The notes: a model not told the origin generated them from the sequence alone. 58,741 nucleotides of DNA from CAZPHI01 sp964586425 (GCA_964586425.1 CAZPHI010000008.1:1-58741), one strand, 5' to 3'; numbered from the stretch's first letter, positions 34,784-43,785 are shown. Made by a program: numbers and translations.

Positions 34784-34835
34784 AAAAAAGTACAGATACC
34801 ATAGTTTATACATATTCAGCCATAGTATCTGTACT
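34784..34835 (-). terminator. Terminator of the rnf operon
   Basis: AGTACAGATAC (34789-34799) pairs with GTATCTGTACT (34825-34835), a perfect 11-bp stem, followed on the minus strand by six T. It lies 24 nt after the rnfB stop. Confidence 0.88.
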
Positions 34836-34858
34836 ATCATTAGTTATCTATTTATTGC

Positions 34859-35710
34859 CTACTTATTATCTTCCTTTTTTGCTGTTTCTGTCTTTGCAGC
34901 AGGTGATACTCCATCAATATGAATAATCTTCTTTGGACATTTTTCTGCACATTTACCACACTGTGTACACTTTGAATAATCAATATGTGCGATGTTATTC
35001 TCAACCGTAATAGCACCAAATTCACACTGTTTAGTACATAACATACATCCAATACAACCAACGCTGCAAGCTGCCATAACATCTTTACCCTTATCCTTAG
35101 AATTACATGTAACTCTAACCTTTGAATCATAAGGTACAATTTCAATCAGATTACGAGGACATGTAGCAACACATTTACCACATGCTTTACATTTTTCCTG
35201 ATCTACTACAGCAATACCATTAACGATATGAATTGCGTCAAATTCACAGGCTTTAACACATGAGCCATATCCCATACATCCATATGTACATGATTTTGGT
35301 CCACCATTAGGTGTGAATGGCATCATTGTACATTCTTCAACACCTGTATATTTGTAATTTTCTTTTGTCTTCTGACAGTCACCAGCACATTTGACAAATG
35401 CTGTTTCTCTGGCTTTTTCCTCTACACTAGTTCCCATAACCGCTGCAATCTGGGCACCAACTGGTTCTCCACCAACTGGGCATGCATTAGGAGCCGCTTC
35501 ACCAGCTGCAATAGCTTTGGCTAAAGCATCGCATCCAGCATATCCACAGCCACCACAGTTATTACCTGGGAGTAAAGCTCTTACGTCTATTTCCTTCTGA
35601 TCAACCTCAACCTTAAGTTTCTCTCCAGCCACGCCAAGGAAAAGTCCGATAAGAAGTCCTGTGCCACCTACTACCGCAGCTGCAAGAGCTACAATTGCTA
35701 ACATATTCAT
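34859..35710 (-). CDS. rnfB: Rnf complex ferredoxin-like subunit RnfB
   Basis: Iron-sulfur subunit of the Rnf complex, which takes electrons from reduced ferredoxin. The 283-aa protein has an N-terminal membrane helix, the Fe-S cluster domain NCGGCGYAGCDALAKAIA..CPVGG, then several CxxCxxCxxxC motifs: CTYGCMGYGSCVKAC, CKACGKCVATCP, CIGCMLCTKQC and CTQCGKCAEKCP. This makes at least five [4Fe-4S] sites, as in clostridial RnfB. The C-terminus is short and charged. GGAGG lies before ATG 35710. It is last in rnfCDGEAB and is followed by a terminator. Confidence 0.97.
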   Translation of the reverse strand: MNMLAIVALAAAVVGGTGLLIGLFLGVAGEKLKVEVDQKEIDVRALLPGNNCGGCGYAGCDALAKAIAAGEAAPNACPVGGEPVGAQIAAVMGTSVEEKARETAFVKCAGDCQKTKENYKYTGVEECTMMPFTPNGGPKSCTYGCMGYGSCVKACEFDAIHIVNGIAVVDQEKCKACGKCVATCPRNLIEIVPYDSKVRVTCNSKDKGKDVMAACSVGCIGCMLCTKQCEFGAITVENNIAHIDYSKCTQCGKCAEKCPKKIIHIDGVSPAAKTETAKKEDNK

Positions 35711-35727
35711 CTTCTAATCCTCCAATT

Positions 35728-36300
35728 CTATATAAGGCCTGAGAATCCAAAGAATGCTATAGCCATTAAACCAGCTGTTAATAATACGATTGGCATTCCT
35801 TTGAAACTTTCAGGTACATCGTTAAATTCAATACGTTCTCTTATACCAGCCATAATTACAATAGCAATTGTAAAACCAACTGCTGTACCAAATCCATATA
35901 TAACAGTCTGAATAAGTGTGTATTCATAGCTTACACTATTAAGTGCAACACCAAGAACTGCACAGTTAGTTGTGATAAGTGGAAGGTATACGCCAAGTGC
36001 ATTATAAAGACTTGGGCTTGATTTTTTAAGAAACATCTCTACAAACTGTACCAAACATGCAATAACAAGAATGAATACGATAGTATTCAAATATGTTAAG
36101 TCAAGTGGTACCATAATAAACTTATAAATTAATCCAGTTAAGAATGAAGATATTGTAATAACGAATACTACAGCAGCACCCATTCCACCAGCAGTCTCTA
36201 CTTTCTTTGATACACCAAGGAAAGGACAAAGACCAAGGAACTGGCTTAATACTACATTGTTAACTAACGCAGCACTTATTGCTAATAAAATTAAACTCAT
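35728..36300 (-). CDS. rnfA: Rnf complex membrane subunit RnfA
   Basis: Integral membrane subunit of 190 aa with six helices. It pairs with RnfE around a [2Fe-2S] cluster in the membrane; the Cys in FLGLCPFLGVSKK and in LITTNCAVLGVAL fit the ligands known for RnfA/NqrE. Other family features are ALVNNVVLSQFLG at the start and GMPIVLLTAGLMAIAFFGFSG at the end. AGGAGG precedes ATG 36300 and rnfE ends 11 nt upstream. Confidence 0.97.
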   Translation of the reverse strand: MSLILLAISAALVNNVVLSQFLGLCPFLGVSKKVETAGGMGAAVVFVITISSFLTGLIYKFIMVPLDLTYLNTIVFILVIACLVQFVEMFLKKSSPSLYNALGVYLPLITTNCAVLGVALNSVSYEYTLIQTVIYGFGTAVGFTIAIVIMAGIRERIEFNDVPESFKGMPIVLLTAGLMAIAFFGFSGLI

Positions 36301-36311
36301 GGTATGTCCTC

Positions 36312-37016
36312 CTATTCTCCTATATTAAAGATTTTGCCACCACACATCTTATTGTCACATGAAGCGCATTCATCAATTGAACAGCCCTGTGTAGCATCTG
36401 TAGTTACAACATCATCTTCTTTTTTCTTATTCTTTACTTTGTTCTGTATTGCTACAAGCATAGCAAGAACAAAGAATGCACCAGGTGCAAGAATCATAAT
36501 ACTAATTGGTGTATAAAAACTTTCAGATAATACTGTAAATCCAAAAATTGTACCTGCACCAAGTAATTCTCTAAATGCGCCAAGAATTGTTAAAGCAATT
36601 GTAAATCCAAGTCCCATACCAATTCCATCAAAGAAAGAAGGAAGTACTGGATTCTTTGAAGCATATGCTTCTGCTCTACCAAGAATAATACAGTTAACAA
36701 CAATAAGTGGAATATATATACCAAGTGATTCATTAAGACTTGGAAGATATCCTTGTAATAATAACTGAACAACTGTAACGAAAGAAGCAACAATTACGAT
36801 AAATGCTGGCATTCTAACTTTATCTGGAATGATATTCCTAAGCATTGATATCATTAAATTAGACATCATAAGTACTACAGTTGTTGTAAGTCCCATTCCT
36901 GCACCATTAATTGCTGATGTAGTAACCGCAAGTGTAGGACACATACCAAGCATTAAGACAAATGTTGGATTTTCTTTAATTATACCATTATATAATCTTT
37001 CTACACATCTGTTCAT
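36312..37016 (-). CDS. rnfE: Rnf complex membrane subunit RnfE with Cys-rich tail
   Basis: Membrane subunit homologous to NqrD, six helices in residues 1-195. The Cys residues that would share the membrane [2Fe-2S] with RnfA are in LGMCPTLAVTT and VVNCIILGRAEAYA. Beyond the normal end there is a cytoplasmic-looking tail of about 40 residues with C-x4-C-x2-C-x4-C (C212, C217, C220, C225), which is not part of the NqrD core. The gene starts by overlapping the rnfG stop by one base (TAATG), with GGAGG upstream. 234 aa in all. Confidence 0.95.
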   Translation of the reverse strand: MNRCVERLYNGIIKENPTFVLMLGMCPTLAVTTSAINGAGMGLTTTVVLMMSNLMISMLRNIIPDKVRMPAFIVIVASFVTVVQLLLQGYLPSLNESLGIYIPLIVVNCIILGRAEAYASKNPVLPSFFDGIGMGLGFTIALTILGAFRELLGAGTIFGFTVLSESFYTPISIMILAPGAFFVLAMLVAIQNKVKNKKKEDDVVTTDATQGCSIDECASCDNKMCGGKIFNIGE

Positions 37017-37657
37017 TACTTAGCACCTCCATTCACAACATTGTTATAGATATAATTGAATGCAACAATTGCACTATTAACTCCGTTAGTAACAGCTTTT
37101 GATGTAATTGTAGAACCGCTAAGTGCATCAATTTCACTATCAGATGTACTTCCTGTCTTAGTTACTTTGAATTCTTCAACCTGTTTGTTAGCGAATTTGT
37201 CTGTAAATGCTGCATCTTTTGCACGCATACCAAGGCCTGCTGTTTCATTAATTGAAAGCATTGATATTCCATTCACTGTTCCATCTTCTTTAATTCCTAC
37301 AGTAAACTGAATATCTCCGCCGTATCCATCCTTAGCAGTTGTTGTAAGTACAAGACCAAGTGATTTACCGGCTGCATCATAAGCAACTACTACGCCATTA
37401 ATCTCATCCTTATCATAGCCTGCTTCAGAAAGAATAGGTTTTAATGTATCTGCAACTTTACCATCACTATAATTGTCGTCTGTCAATGCTGTAAAATGAT
37501 CAGCTGTTGAGAATACTTTCTTATATGCTTCCTGCTGTGCTTTCTCTTTTTGAGTTGCAATAGGATCTTTTGTTATAGAATAAACTAAACCTAGTAAAAG
37601 GCCGGCAACTAATGTAATTACCAATAATACACAAGAATCTTTTAAAATCTTTTTCAT
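37016..37657 (-). CDS. rnfG: Rnf complex flavoprotein subunit RnfG
   Basis: Periplasm-facing flavin subunit, 213 aa. It has one N-terminal membrane anchor (SCVLLVITLVAGLLLGLVYS), then an FMN-binding domain. The covalent FMN attachment site reads D-A-L-S-G-S-T-I-T-S near residue 180, where the Thr of the S-G-x-T motif is the expected attachment residue; ApbE would attach it, but no apbE is in this window. AGLGMRAKD is the second conserved part. GGAGG precedes ATG 37657, 2 nt after rnfD. Confidence 0.96.
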   Translation of the reverse strand: MKKILKDSCVLLVITLVAGLLLGLVYSITKDPIATQKEKAQQEAYKKVFSTADHFTALTDDNYSDGKVADTLKPILSEAGYDKDEINGVVVAYDAAGKSLGLVLTTTAKDGYGGDIQFTVGIKEDGTVNGISMLSINETAGLGMRAKDAAFTDKFANKQVEEFKVTKTGSTSDSEIDALSGSTITSKAVTNGVNSAIVAFNYIYNNVVNGGAK

Positions 37658-37659
37658 AC

Positions 37660-38631
37660 TTATGCAGCCTCCTTCACTGGTTTTTTCTTACCAAATGACT
37701 TTGGAACAGTAACTCTTTCAATCAATGGAACTAAGAGGTTAGAGAAGATAATTGCATATGATACGCCTTCTGCTGAGCCACCATACATTCTGAATAATCC
37801 AGTTAAAATACCAAGAATAACGCCAAAGATAATCTTTCCATTTGGTGTTATAGGTGATGTTACATAATCTGTTGCCATAAAGAATGCACCTAAGATTAAT
37901 CCACCACCACATACTTCCTTAAGCATATATTCAAAATCAAATTGATGCTCTGGAGCAAAAATAAGAATAAATATTGCAAATGTTAATATATATGTAGCCG
38001 GAATTCTCAAGCTGATTACCTTACGAATCAATAGATATGCTGCACCAATGAGTAACGCAACTACTGATGTCTCACCGATAGTACCACTTATTGTTCCTAA
38101 AAACATTGATAATAAGTCAGTGTTACCAGTTGCTTCAGCACCTGGCTTTAATAACGCAAGTGGTGTTGCGCCAGAGAACGCATCCTGACAGACTCTGCTA
38201 GCTGTAAATGATGTCATCTGACTTGTGAATGATATAAGCATAAAACATCTTGCAGCTAATGCAGGGTTCATAAAGTTCTGACCCAAACCACCAAATAACT
38301 GTTTTACAATGATAATACCAAATACACATCCAATTATTAATAATCCAATGTTAAAATTCGCAGGAACATTAAGTGCAATTAATAATCCTGTTACAGCTGC
38401 ACTAAAATCCATAACTGTTACAGATTTATGCATAAAATACTGATATAGAGCTTCTGCTGCAACGCATGTTACAACTGCAACTATAATTCTAATTAATGCT
38501 GCGAAGCCAAAATTATATACGCCAAATGCACTTGCTGGAAGTAAAGCTATCATTACATCACGCATAATTGTTGATGTAGAAACTTTACTACGTACATGAG
38601 GCGAAGTTGATACGTTATATAAATCGCTCAC
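37660..38631 (-). CDS. rnfD: Rnf complex membrane subunit RnfD
   Basis: Integral membrane subunit, 323 aa, homologous to NqrB, with about nine helices. The covalent FMN site is SGATPLALLK (Thr of S-G-A-T). Conserved regions include FGGLGQNFMNPALAARCFML and GALILG-type membrane turns near GGGLILGAFFMATDYVTSPITPNGK. I choose GTG 38631 (VSDLYNVSTSPHV) as start because AAAGGTGG is 8 nt upstream and the family starts near this sequence; ATG 38673 would overlap rnfC by 26 nt and add an unusual basic stretch. Confidence 0.94.
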   Translation of the reverse strand: MSDLYNVSTSPHVRSKVSTSTIMRDVMIALLPASAFGVYNFGFAALIRIIVAVVTCVAAEALYQYFMHKSVTVMDFSAAVTGLLIALNVPANFNIGLLIIGCVFGIIIVKQLFGGLGQNFMNPALAARCFMLISFTSQMTSFTASRVCQDAFSGATPLALLKPGAEATGNTDLLSMFLGTISGTIGETSVVALLIGAAYLLIRKVISLRIPATYILTFAIFILIFAPEHQFDFEYMLKEVCGGGLILGAFFMATDYVTSPITPNGKIIFGVILGILTGLFRMYGGSAEGVSYAIIFSNLLVPLIERVTVPKSFGKKKPVKEAA

Positions 38632-38647
38632 TTTTACGTCCACCTTT

Positions 38648-39967
38648 CTACTTCTTCTTTCTTCTATTAGCAATTACAATCATTCTCATTGATTTGATCT
38701 GCTGTGTTAATGGACGTTTTGCTGGACATATAAATGAACAACATCCACACATAACACATTCCAATCCATCGAACTTTGTAAATCCTGCTTCATCATTACG
38801 CATTGCAAATCCGGCAAGCTTTGCAGGAAGCAATCCACTTGGACAGGCTTCACCACATTTACCACAACGAATACATGCTGATGATTCGATATGTGAAACT
38901 TCATCATTCTTTAATACAAGTAATGAAGAACTTCCTTTGACTACTGGAACATCAAGGCTGTACATCGCAAATCCCATCATTGGACCGCCTGAGATGTATT
39001 TCTCTGGTTCACCAACAGGACCACCTGCTTCCTCTAATAACTGTCTGTAGTTCATTCCAAGATATACATAGAAATTCTGTGGCTCTTTAACACCATCACC
39101 TGTAACTGTTACAATTCTCTTTGTTAAAGGTTTGCCTTCAATAACAGCATAATAGATAGATGAAATTGTATCAATATTGTGTACAATGCAACCTGCATCT
39201 GCTGGAAGCATTGACGAATTAATTGCTCTACCTGTTGTAGCATAGATTAATGAACGTTCACCACCCTGTGGATACTTTGTCTTTAATACTTTAACTTCAA
39301 TCTTTGGTTCATCTTTAACCTTTTCCTGCATAATTGCAATTGCTTCAGGCTTATTGTCTTCTATTCCAATATAACCAACTGCCTTATCAAATAATGACAA
39401 AGCTACTTTAAGTCCCATTACAATTCTATCAGATTCTTCCATCATACGTCTGTAATCAGATGTAAGATATGGTTCACATTCAGCACCATTAACAATTATG
39501 TACTCAATGTCCTCTGGATTCTTTGGTGTTAATTTAACATTAGTTGGAAATCCTGCACCACCCATTCCGACAACACCTGCCGCCTTAATTCTTTCTCTGA
39601 TTTCATCTCTTGAAAGATCTTCAAGTTTCTTTGGCACATATTCAACTTCTTCATACAAACCATCATTCTCAATAATGATTGAATTGCACTTTCCACCTGT
39701 AGCCAATGTACGAGGCTCAATAGCCTTAACTGTACCCGATACAGACGCATGAATGTTAGCAGATACAAATCCGCCTGCTTCTGCAATCAATTGTCCAGCC
39801 AGAACATGATCGCCCTTAGCTACAACTGGGACTGCAGGAGCACCAATGTGCTGTGAAAGTGGATAAACCATGTCACCTTGTGGAAGTAATTCCTTAATAG
39901 GCTTGTCTTTAGAAAATTCTTTGCCGTCATAAGGATGAACTCCACCTTTAAATGTCAACTTTCCCAT
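38648..39967 (-). CDS. rnfC: Rnf complex NADH/Fe-S subunit RnfC
   Basis: Peripheral subunit carrying the NAD+ site, 439 aa. N-terminal barrel-sandwich part (KGGVHPYDGKEFS, GAPAVPVVAKGDHVLAGQLIAEA), a NuoF-like Rossmann part (VVGMGGAGFPTNVKL, IVNGAECEPYLTSDYRRM), SLBB region, and two [4Fe-4S] sites (CIRCGKCGEACPSGL and CVMCGCCSFICPAKRPL). First gene of rnfCDGEAB. AAGGAG lies 11 nt before ATG 39967; a promoter candidate is at 39990-40017. Confidence 0.97.
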   Translation of the reverse strand: MGKLTFKGGVHPYDGKEFSKDKPIKELLPQGDMVYPLSQHIGAPAVPVVAKGDHVLAGQLIAEAGGFVSANIHASVSGTVKAIEPRTLATGGKCNSIIIENDGLYEEVEYVPKKLEDLSRDEIRERIKAAGVVGMGGAGFPTNVKLTPKNPEDIEYIIVNGAECEPYLTSDYRRMMEESDRIVMGLKVALSLFDKAVGYIGIEDNKPEAIAIMQEKVKDEPKIEVKVLKTKYPQGGERSLIYATTGRAINSSMLPADAGCIVHNIDTISSIYYAVIEGKPLTKRIVTVTGDGVKEPQNFYVYLGMNYRQLLEEAGGPVGEPEKYISGGPMMGFAMYSLDVPVVKGSSSLLVLKNDEVSHIESSACIRCGKCGEACPSGLLPAKLAGFAMRNDEAGFTKFDGLECVMCGCCSFICPAKRPLTQQIKSMRMIVIANRRKKK

Positions 39968-39989
39968 TGCAAACTATCTCCTTAATTTT

Positions 39990-40017
39990 ATAATATCTGT
40001 TCTCTATTTTACTGCAA
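39990..40017 (-). promoter_or_regulatory. Putative promoter of the rnf operon
   Basis: On the minus strand TTGCAG (40012-40017), 16-nt spacer, TATTAT (39990-39995). It would give a leader of only about 16 nt, just enough to hold AAGGAG, so the call is tentative. Confidence 0.4.
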
Positions 40018-40096
40018 TTTTGCTTAAAAATCTACTTTTTTTTCTCTTTGTTTTAGTCTATAATTACTATATAAAGACAGGTTTTTACAAGGAATG

Positions 40097-40111
40097 CCCT
40101 ATTTAATAGGG
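40097..40111 (+). promoter_or_regulatory. Palindrome in the leader of the RNase H-like gene
   Basis: CCCTATT-T-AATAGGG is a perfect inverted repeat, 65 nt upstream of the gene start, downstream of a TATAAT at about 40052. It may be an operator or a small RNA hairpin. The same region is shared with the divergent rnf promoter. Confidence 0.35.
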
Positions 40112-40176
40112 TTACAATGCTTTTATGCATTACATTGTTAAAAAAACTACTTTTAAAAACTCCTTGGAGGTATGGA

Positions 40177-41271
40177 ATGATTATCCAAAATGGCACTATT
40201 ACTGGTGTTGACTATGATATTACTTTAACAAACTACGACAAAAGAGATGTTGTGTTCTTTGATATAGAAACAACTGGTTTTTCATCAAAATCAACTTTTC
40301 TTTATTTAATTGGTGCTCTTTATTATGATAAAAATACCTGGCGCTACATCCAATGGTTTTCTGATACTGTTGAAAGTGAGGCAATCGTACTTTCTTCATT
40401 TTTTGAATTCATTCAAGAATTTAAAGCGGTAATACACTATAACGGAGATGGTTTTGATATTCCCTACCTCCTATATAAGTGCAAGCACTACAATCTTCCT
40501 TATAACTTTGATAACCATACCAGTATTGATTTATTGAAAGAAGCCAAATCTCTCAAGAAAATCCTCAAGCTAGAGAACTACAAGCAAAAGACTGTGGAAC
40601 AATTCCTCGGTATTAATCGTGATGACTTATATTCTGGTGGAGAGCTTATCGACGTCTATAAGCATTATATAGCATTTAAAGAAGTAAAAGACTTTGATTT
40701 GCTTCTTCTCCATAACCATGATGATATAATTGCTATGCCACGTATATTGCAGCTGTTCTCCTATTCTTCACTCATTAACGGAGATTTCAGTTTTGACTCT
40801 TATGAGATTACAACCAATGATGATTTTAGTGGTATGTCCTCAAAAGATATTACCGTTATATTAAAGCTTAACAGTCCTTTAGCCAAGCGTGTATCCATTG
40901 GAAATGCTTTTGCGTACCTTTCAGCTTATGCTAGTACCGCTAAGATTAGAATTAAAATGTACACTGGTGAATTAAAATATTTCTATCAGGATTATAAAAA
41001 TTACTTTTATCTTCCAGAAGAGGATGTCGCAATCCATAAAAGCGTTGCTTTCTATGTGGATAAGAATTACCGAACAAAAGCAAAAGCTGCTAATTGTTAT
41101 AGTAAAAAAACTGGTATGTTTTTACCACAAACTAAAGATATATTTACTCCATATTTTAAGATTGAATATGCCGACAAATTAATGTATTTTGAAGCTACCG
41201 ATGATTTTTTCAATTCTACAGACAACATATTACTTTACATCAAAGAAATCATATCCGCATTAACCGTCTAG
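40177..41271 (+). CDS. RNase H-like DEDD exonuclease domain protein (YprB-like)
   Basis: The 364-aa protein has an N-terminal DEDD-type 3'-5' exonuclease fold: VFFDIETTGFSS (D-x-E), HYNGDGFDIPYL (second Asp) and LLHNHDDIIAM (H-D-D), about residues 25-185. This is the YprB/RNase_H_2 type. The C-terminal 180 residues are beta-rich and unassigned. The nucleic acid target is unknown. I use ATG 40177 because GGAGG is 6 nt upstream; the upstream ATG 40117 would add a short extension with no ribosome-binding site. It is a plus-strand gene divergent from rnf and ends at a bidirectional terminator. Confidence 0.88.
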   Translation: MIIQNGTITGVDYDITLTNYDKRDVVFFDIETTGFSSKSTFLYLIGALYYDKNTWRYIQWFSDTVESEAIVLSSFFEFIQEFKAVIHYNGDGFDIPYLLYKCKHYNLPYNFDNHTSIDLLKEAKSLKKILKLENYKQKTVEQFLGINRDDLYSGGELIDVYKHYIAFKEVKDFDLLLLHNHDDIIAMPRILQLFSYSSLINGDFSFDSYEITTNDDFSGMSSKDITVILKLNSPLAKRVSIGNAFAYLSAYASTAKIRIKMYTGELKYFYQDYKNYFYLPEEDVAIHKSVAFYVDKNYRTKAKAANCYSKKTGMFLPQTKDIFTPYFKIEYADKLMYFEATDDFFNSTDNILLYIKEIISALTV

Positions 41272-41295
41272 ATATGTTAAAAACATTTTCAATCA

Positions 41296-41347
41296 AAAAC
41301 CTGGCCACAATGGATAGACTAAATCGTCTCCATTGTAACCAGGTTTT
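41296..41347. terminator. Bidirectional terminator between convergent genes
   Basis: AAAACCTGG (from 41296) and CCAGGTTTT (to 41347) with an inner ACAATGGA/TCCATTGT stem, separated by a 2-nt internal mismatch. T runs flank both sides. Confidence 0.85.
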
Positions 41348-41370
41348 ATTAATTATATCTGATTTTTAAA

Positions 41371-42876
41371 TTATCTATCTGATCTTTTCTTTCTTCCTAA
41401 AATTACTGCATATGCGAATCCTGCAGCTGCCACAAGAACAATGAATAACCAGATTATAGGTGTTGCTGTATCGCCTGTATCAACCTTTTCTGGAGCTGGT
41501 TCTACAACTTTCTTATAATATACATTAATGACATTATCACTGGCTTTTACTGTATATGGCAATTCAGTATTAGCAGCTTTATTATCAACTTTATAATTAA
41601 CTGGTGTTAAATCTTTAACATCTTCGTTCTTAACCACTGAGCCAAATTCCTTATTACCCAAGGATTCAGATGTGAATAACTTACCATCTTTGTAATAGTT
41701 AACTTTTACAGGGTAGCTATCTTTAGTATAGTATACATTAATTACATTATCCTTAGCATCTACAGTATATGGGAGAGCTGTATTTGCCGCTGTTGTATCT
41801 AACTTATATCCTGTTGGTGTCTTATCTTCTACATCTGTCGCATTAATCTTAGTACCATATGATTTGTTACCTAATTCTTCTGTTGCAAATGCTGTTGTTT
41901 CACCATCTTTAAAGTAATTAACTTTTACAGGATAATTATTCTTTGTATAGTATACTTTAATAACATTACCAGACTCTTTTACTGTATATGGAAGTGCTGT
42001 ATTTGCTGCTGAATTATCTACCACATATCCTATTGGAGCCTTGTTCTCAATATCTGTAGCATTGATTTGTGATGCATATTCATGTTTTCCTAAATCAGCT
42101 GTTGCAAATGCTGTTGTCTCTCCATCTTTGTAATATTCAACAGTTACTGGATAGCTGTCCTTAACATAATATACGTTAATTACATTATCTTTAGCATCTA
42201 CAGTATATGGGAGAGCTGTATTTGCTGCTGTTGTATCTAACTTATATCCTGTTGGTGTCTTATCTGCTACATCTGTTGCATTGATTTGTGATGCATATTC
42301 ATGCTTTCCTAAATCTTCTGTCTCAAATGCTGTTGTTTCACCATCTTTGTAATAATTAACAGTTACAGGATATGAACTCTTCTTATAATATACTTTAATT
42401 ACATTGTTGCTTGATTTTACAGTATATGGAAGAGTTGTATTTGCTGCTGTTGTATCAGCTTCGTAGCCTGTTGGTGTCTTATCTTCTACATCTGTTGCAT
42501 TAACCTTCGTACCGAATTCCTTATTACCAAGTGATTCTGTTGTAAATGGTGTTGCAGCTCCATCTTTGTAATATTCAACTGTTACTGGGAAGCTTCCATT
42601 AGCAACCACTGTTGTTACTGTAGCTGATGCTGTCATCTGTGCAAGCTGTGCTGCTGTAAATGATGAAAGATCAACTGTAGATGCAGCTACATCTACACGA
42701 ACAGTATAATCAAATGAATATGTACCAATTACGTCAGTTGCTGGTGTAAATGTATATGTACCGTCTTCTTTTAATGTTGCAACCGCACCATCTCTATATG
42801 TAATAGTGTTAGTTGTACCATTCTTAGATATTGTATAAAGTGCTGTATTAGCAACTGGCTCTACTAAATTCTGCAA
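41371..42876 (-). CDS. Surface repeat protein fragment, MucBP-like repeats, no signal peptide
   Basis: The 501-aa frame has an Ig/cadherin-like N-terminal part (KEDGTYTFTPATDVIGTYSF, about 36-56), five MucBP-like repeats of about 73 aa (residues 96-456) and a C-terminal anchor: VDTGD, then a membrane helix (PIIWLFIVLVAAAGFAYAVI) and GRKKR, like a sortase signal without the usual Pro. Surface proteins of this kind need a signal peptide, but none exists. The only start is a TTG 19 nt after GGAG, an in-frame TAA lies four codons upstream, and cheR ends 38 nt away. So it is probably the 3' part of a larger adhesin gene, truncated by recombination. Confidence 0.7.
   Translation of the reverse strand: MQNLVEPVANTALYTISKNGTTNTITYRDGAVATLKEDGTYTFTPATDVIGTYSFDYTVRVDVAASTVDLSSFTAAQLAQMTASATVTTVVANGSFPVTVEYYKDGAATPFTTESLGNKEFGTKVNATDVEDKTPTGYEADTTAANTTLPYTVKSSNNVIKVYYKKSSYPVTVNYYKDGETTAFETEDLGKHEYASQINATDVADKTPTGYKLDTTAANTALPYTVDAKDNVINVYYVKDSYPVTVEYYKDGETTAFATADLGKHEYASQINATDIENKAPIGYVVDNSAANTALPYTVKESGNVIKVYYTKNNYPVKVNYFKDGETTAFATEELGNKSYGTKINATDVEDKTPTGYKLDTTAANTALPYTVDAKDNVINVYYTKDSYPVKVNYYKDGKLFTSESLGNKEFGSVVKNEDVKDLTPVNYKVDNKAANTELPYTVKASDNVINVYYKKVVEPAPEKVDTGDTATPIIWLFIVLVAAAGFAYAVILGRKKRSDR
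41509..42591 (-). repeat. Five tandem repeats of about 219 nt in the adhesin gene
   Basis: Each unit encodes YPVxVxYYKDGxTTAF, then LGxxxxxxxINATD, TPxGY and AANTALPYTV. Copies two and four are almost identical in their second half (both read YKLDTTAANTALPYTVDAKD), suggesting recent duplication or conversion. The last unit is slightly shorter. Confidence 0.88.
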
Positions 42877-42914
42877 AATAGTGTGTTATTTCTCCATTTT
42901 ATGTAACTATGTAA

Positions 42915-43694
42915 TTATACTTTGTTATAAAAAAACAGTTTATTAAAATCAAATCCCAATTCCTTATGATTAATTATCTGTTCTGTATTACCAACAAAAA
43001 GACATCCACCAGTAACCATTGACTGATTAAACTTTTTGTAGATTTCTGTTTTTGCTTCATCTGTAAAATAAATCATAACATTTCTACAAACAATTATATG
43101 ACAACCACTTGGATATCTGTCTTTCAATAAATTATGCTGTCTAAAATCTACGCATTTTTTTATTTCATCTGAAATTTTGAAAGCTTTATCTCCCATTGGT
43201 TCAAAATACTTTTTCTTGTATTCATCTGGTAAACCTTTAAGACTATTCGGTGAATATATACCTAACTTAGCTTTTTCTAAGACTTGTTTATCGATATCTG
43301 TTGCAATTATATGTATCTTATTAAGTGGAATTTTTTTTGCTAGTATCATCGCAATAGTATACGGTTCATCACCTGTTGAACAAGCTGCACTCCATATAGT
43401 AAGATTAGTACCAAACTTCTTCATCATCTGTGGTAATACATCTTCCTCCATAATCTTCCACAATGATGGATTACGATAAAATTCAGATACATTAATTGTA
43501 AGATAATTAATAAATTCATCTAAAACTGCTTTATCTGATTTTAGGGTTTTAACATAACTATCATATCCAGAGTACTTATTTCTCTCGATTAAAGTATCTA
43601 TTCTTCTCTTCATCTGACGTTCTTTATATGCATTTAAATCAATACCGGTAAGAACCAATGCTTCTTTTTTAAAATCTTCATAATCTTTGATCAT
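42915..43694 (-). CDS. cheR: Chemotaxis protein methyltransferase CheR
   Basis: S-adenosylmethionine enzyme (259 aa) that methylates glutamates of chemoreceptors. The N-terminal helical domain (MIKDYEDFKKEALVLTGIDL) precedes the SAM domain with IWSAACSTGDEPYTIAM, IIATDIDKQVLEKAKLGIY, and the GCHIIVCRNVMIYFTDE motif; ends LFVGNTEQI and FFYNKV. I use ATG 43694, with AAGGTG 8 nt upstream. It stands alone here, without other che genes. Together with the PilZ gene it suggests a motile relative or host. Confidence 0.93.
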   Translation of the reverse strand: MIKDYEDFKKEALVLTGIDLNAYKERQMKRRIDTLIERNKYSGYDSYVKTLKSDKAVLDEFINYLTINVSEFYRNPSLWKIMEEDVLPQMMKKFGTNLTIWSAACSTGDEPYTIAMILAKKIPLNKIHIIATDIDKQVLEKAKLGIYSPNSLKGLPDEYKKKYFEPMGDKAFKISDEIKKCVDFRQHNLLKDRYPSGCHIIVCRNVMIYFTDEAKTEIYKKFNQSMVTGGCLFVGNTEQIINHKELGFDFNKLFFYNKV

Positions 43695-43748
43695 ATTCAG
43701 CACCTTCTATTGTTTGTATTATATTAGTGTCAAATTCATTAATAAAAA

Positions 43749-43785
43749 AGTGCTATAACTTCACTTTATATTCAGTTATAGCACT
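43749..43785 (-). terminator. Terminator after the S1 protein gene
   Basis: AGTGCTATAACT (43749-43760) pairs perfectly with AGTTATAGCACT (43774-43785), 12 bp with a 13-nt loop. On the minus strand it is followed by six T. It separates the cmk-ispH-S1 group from cheR. Confidence 0.88.

Noticed and set aside
41509..42591. CRISPR array
   Set aside because: The repeats are 219 nt, coding and in frame, with no spacers; they are protein domain repeats.
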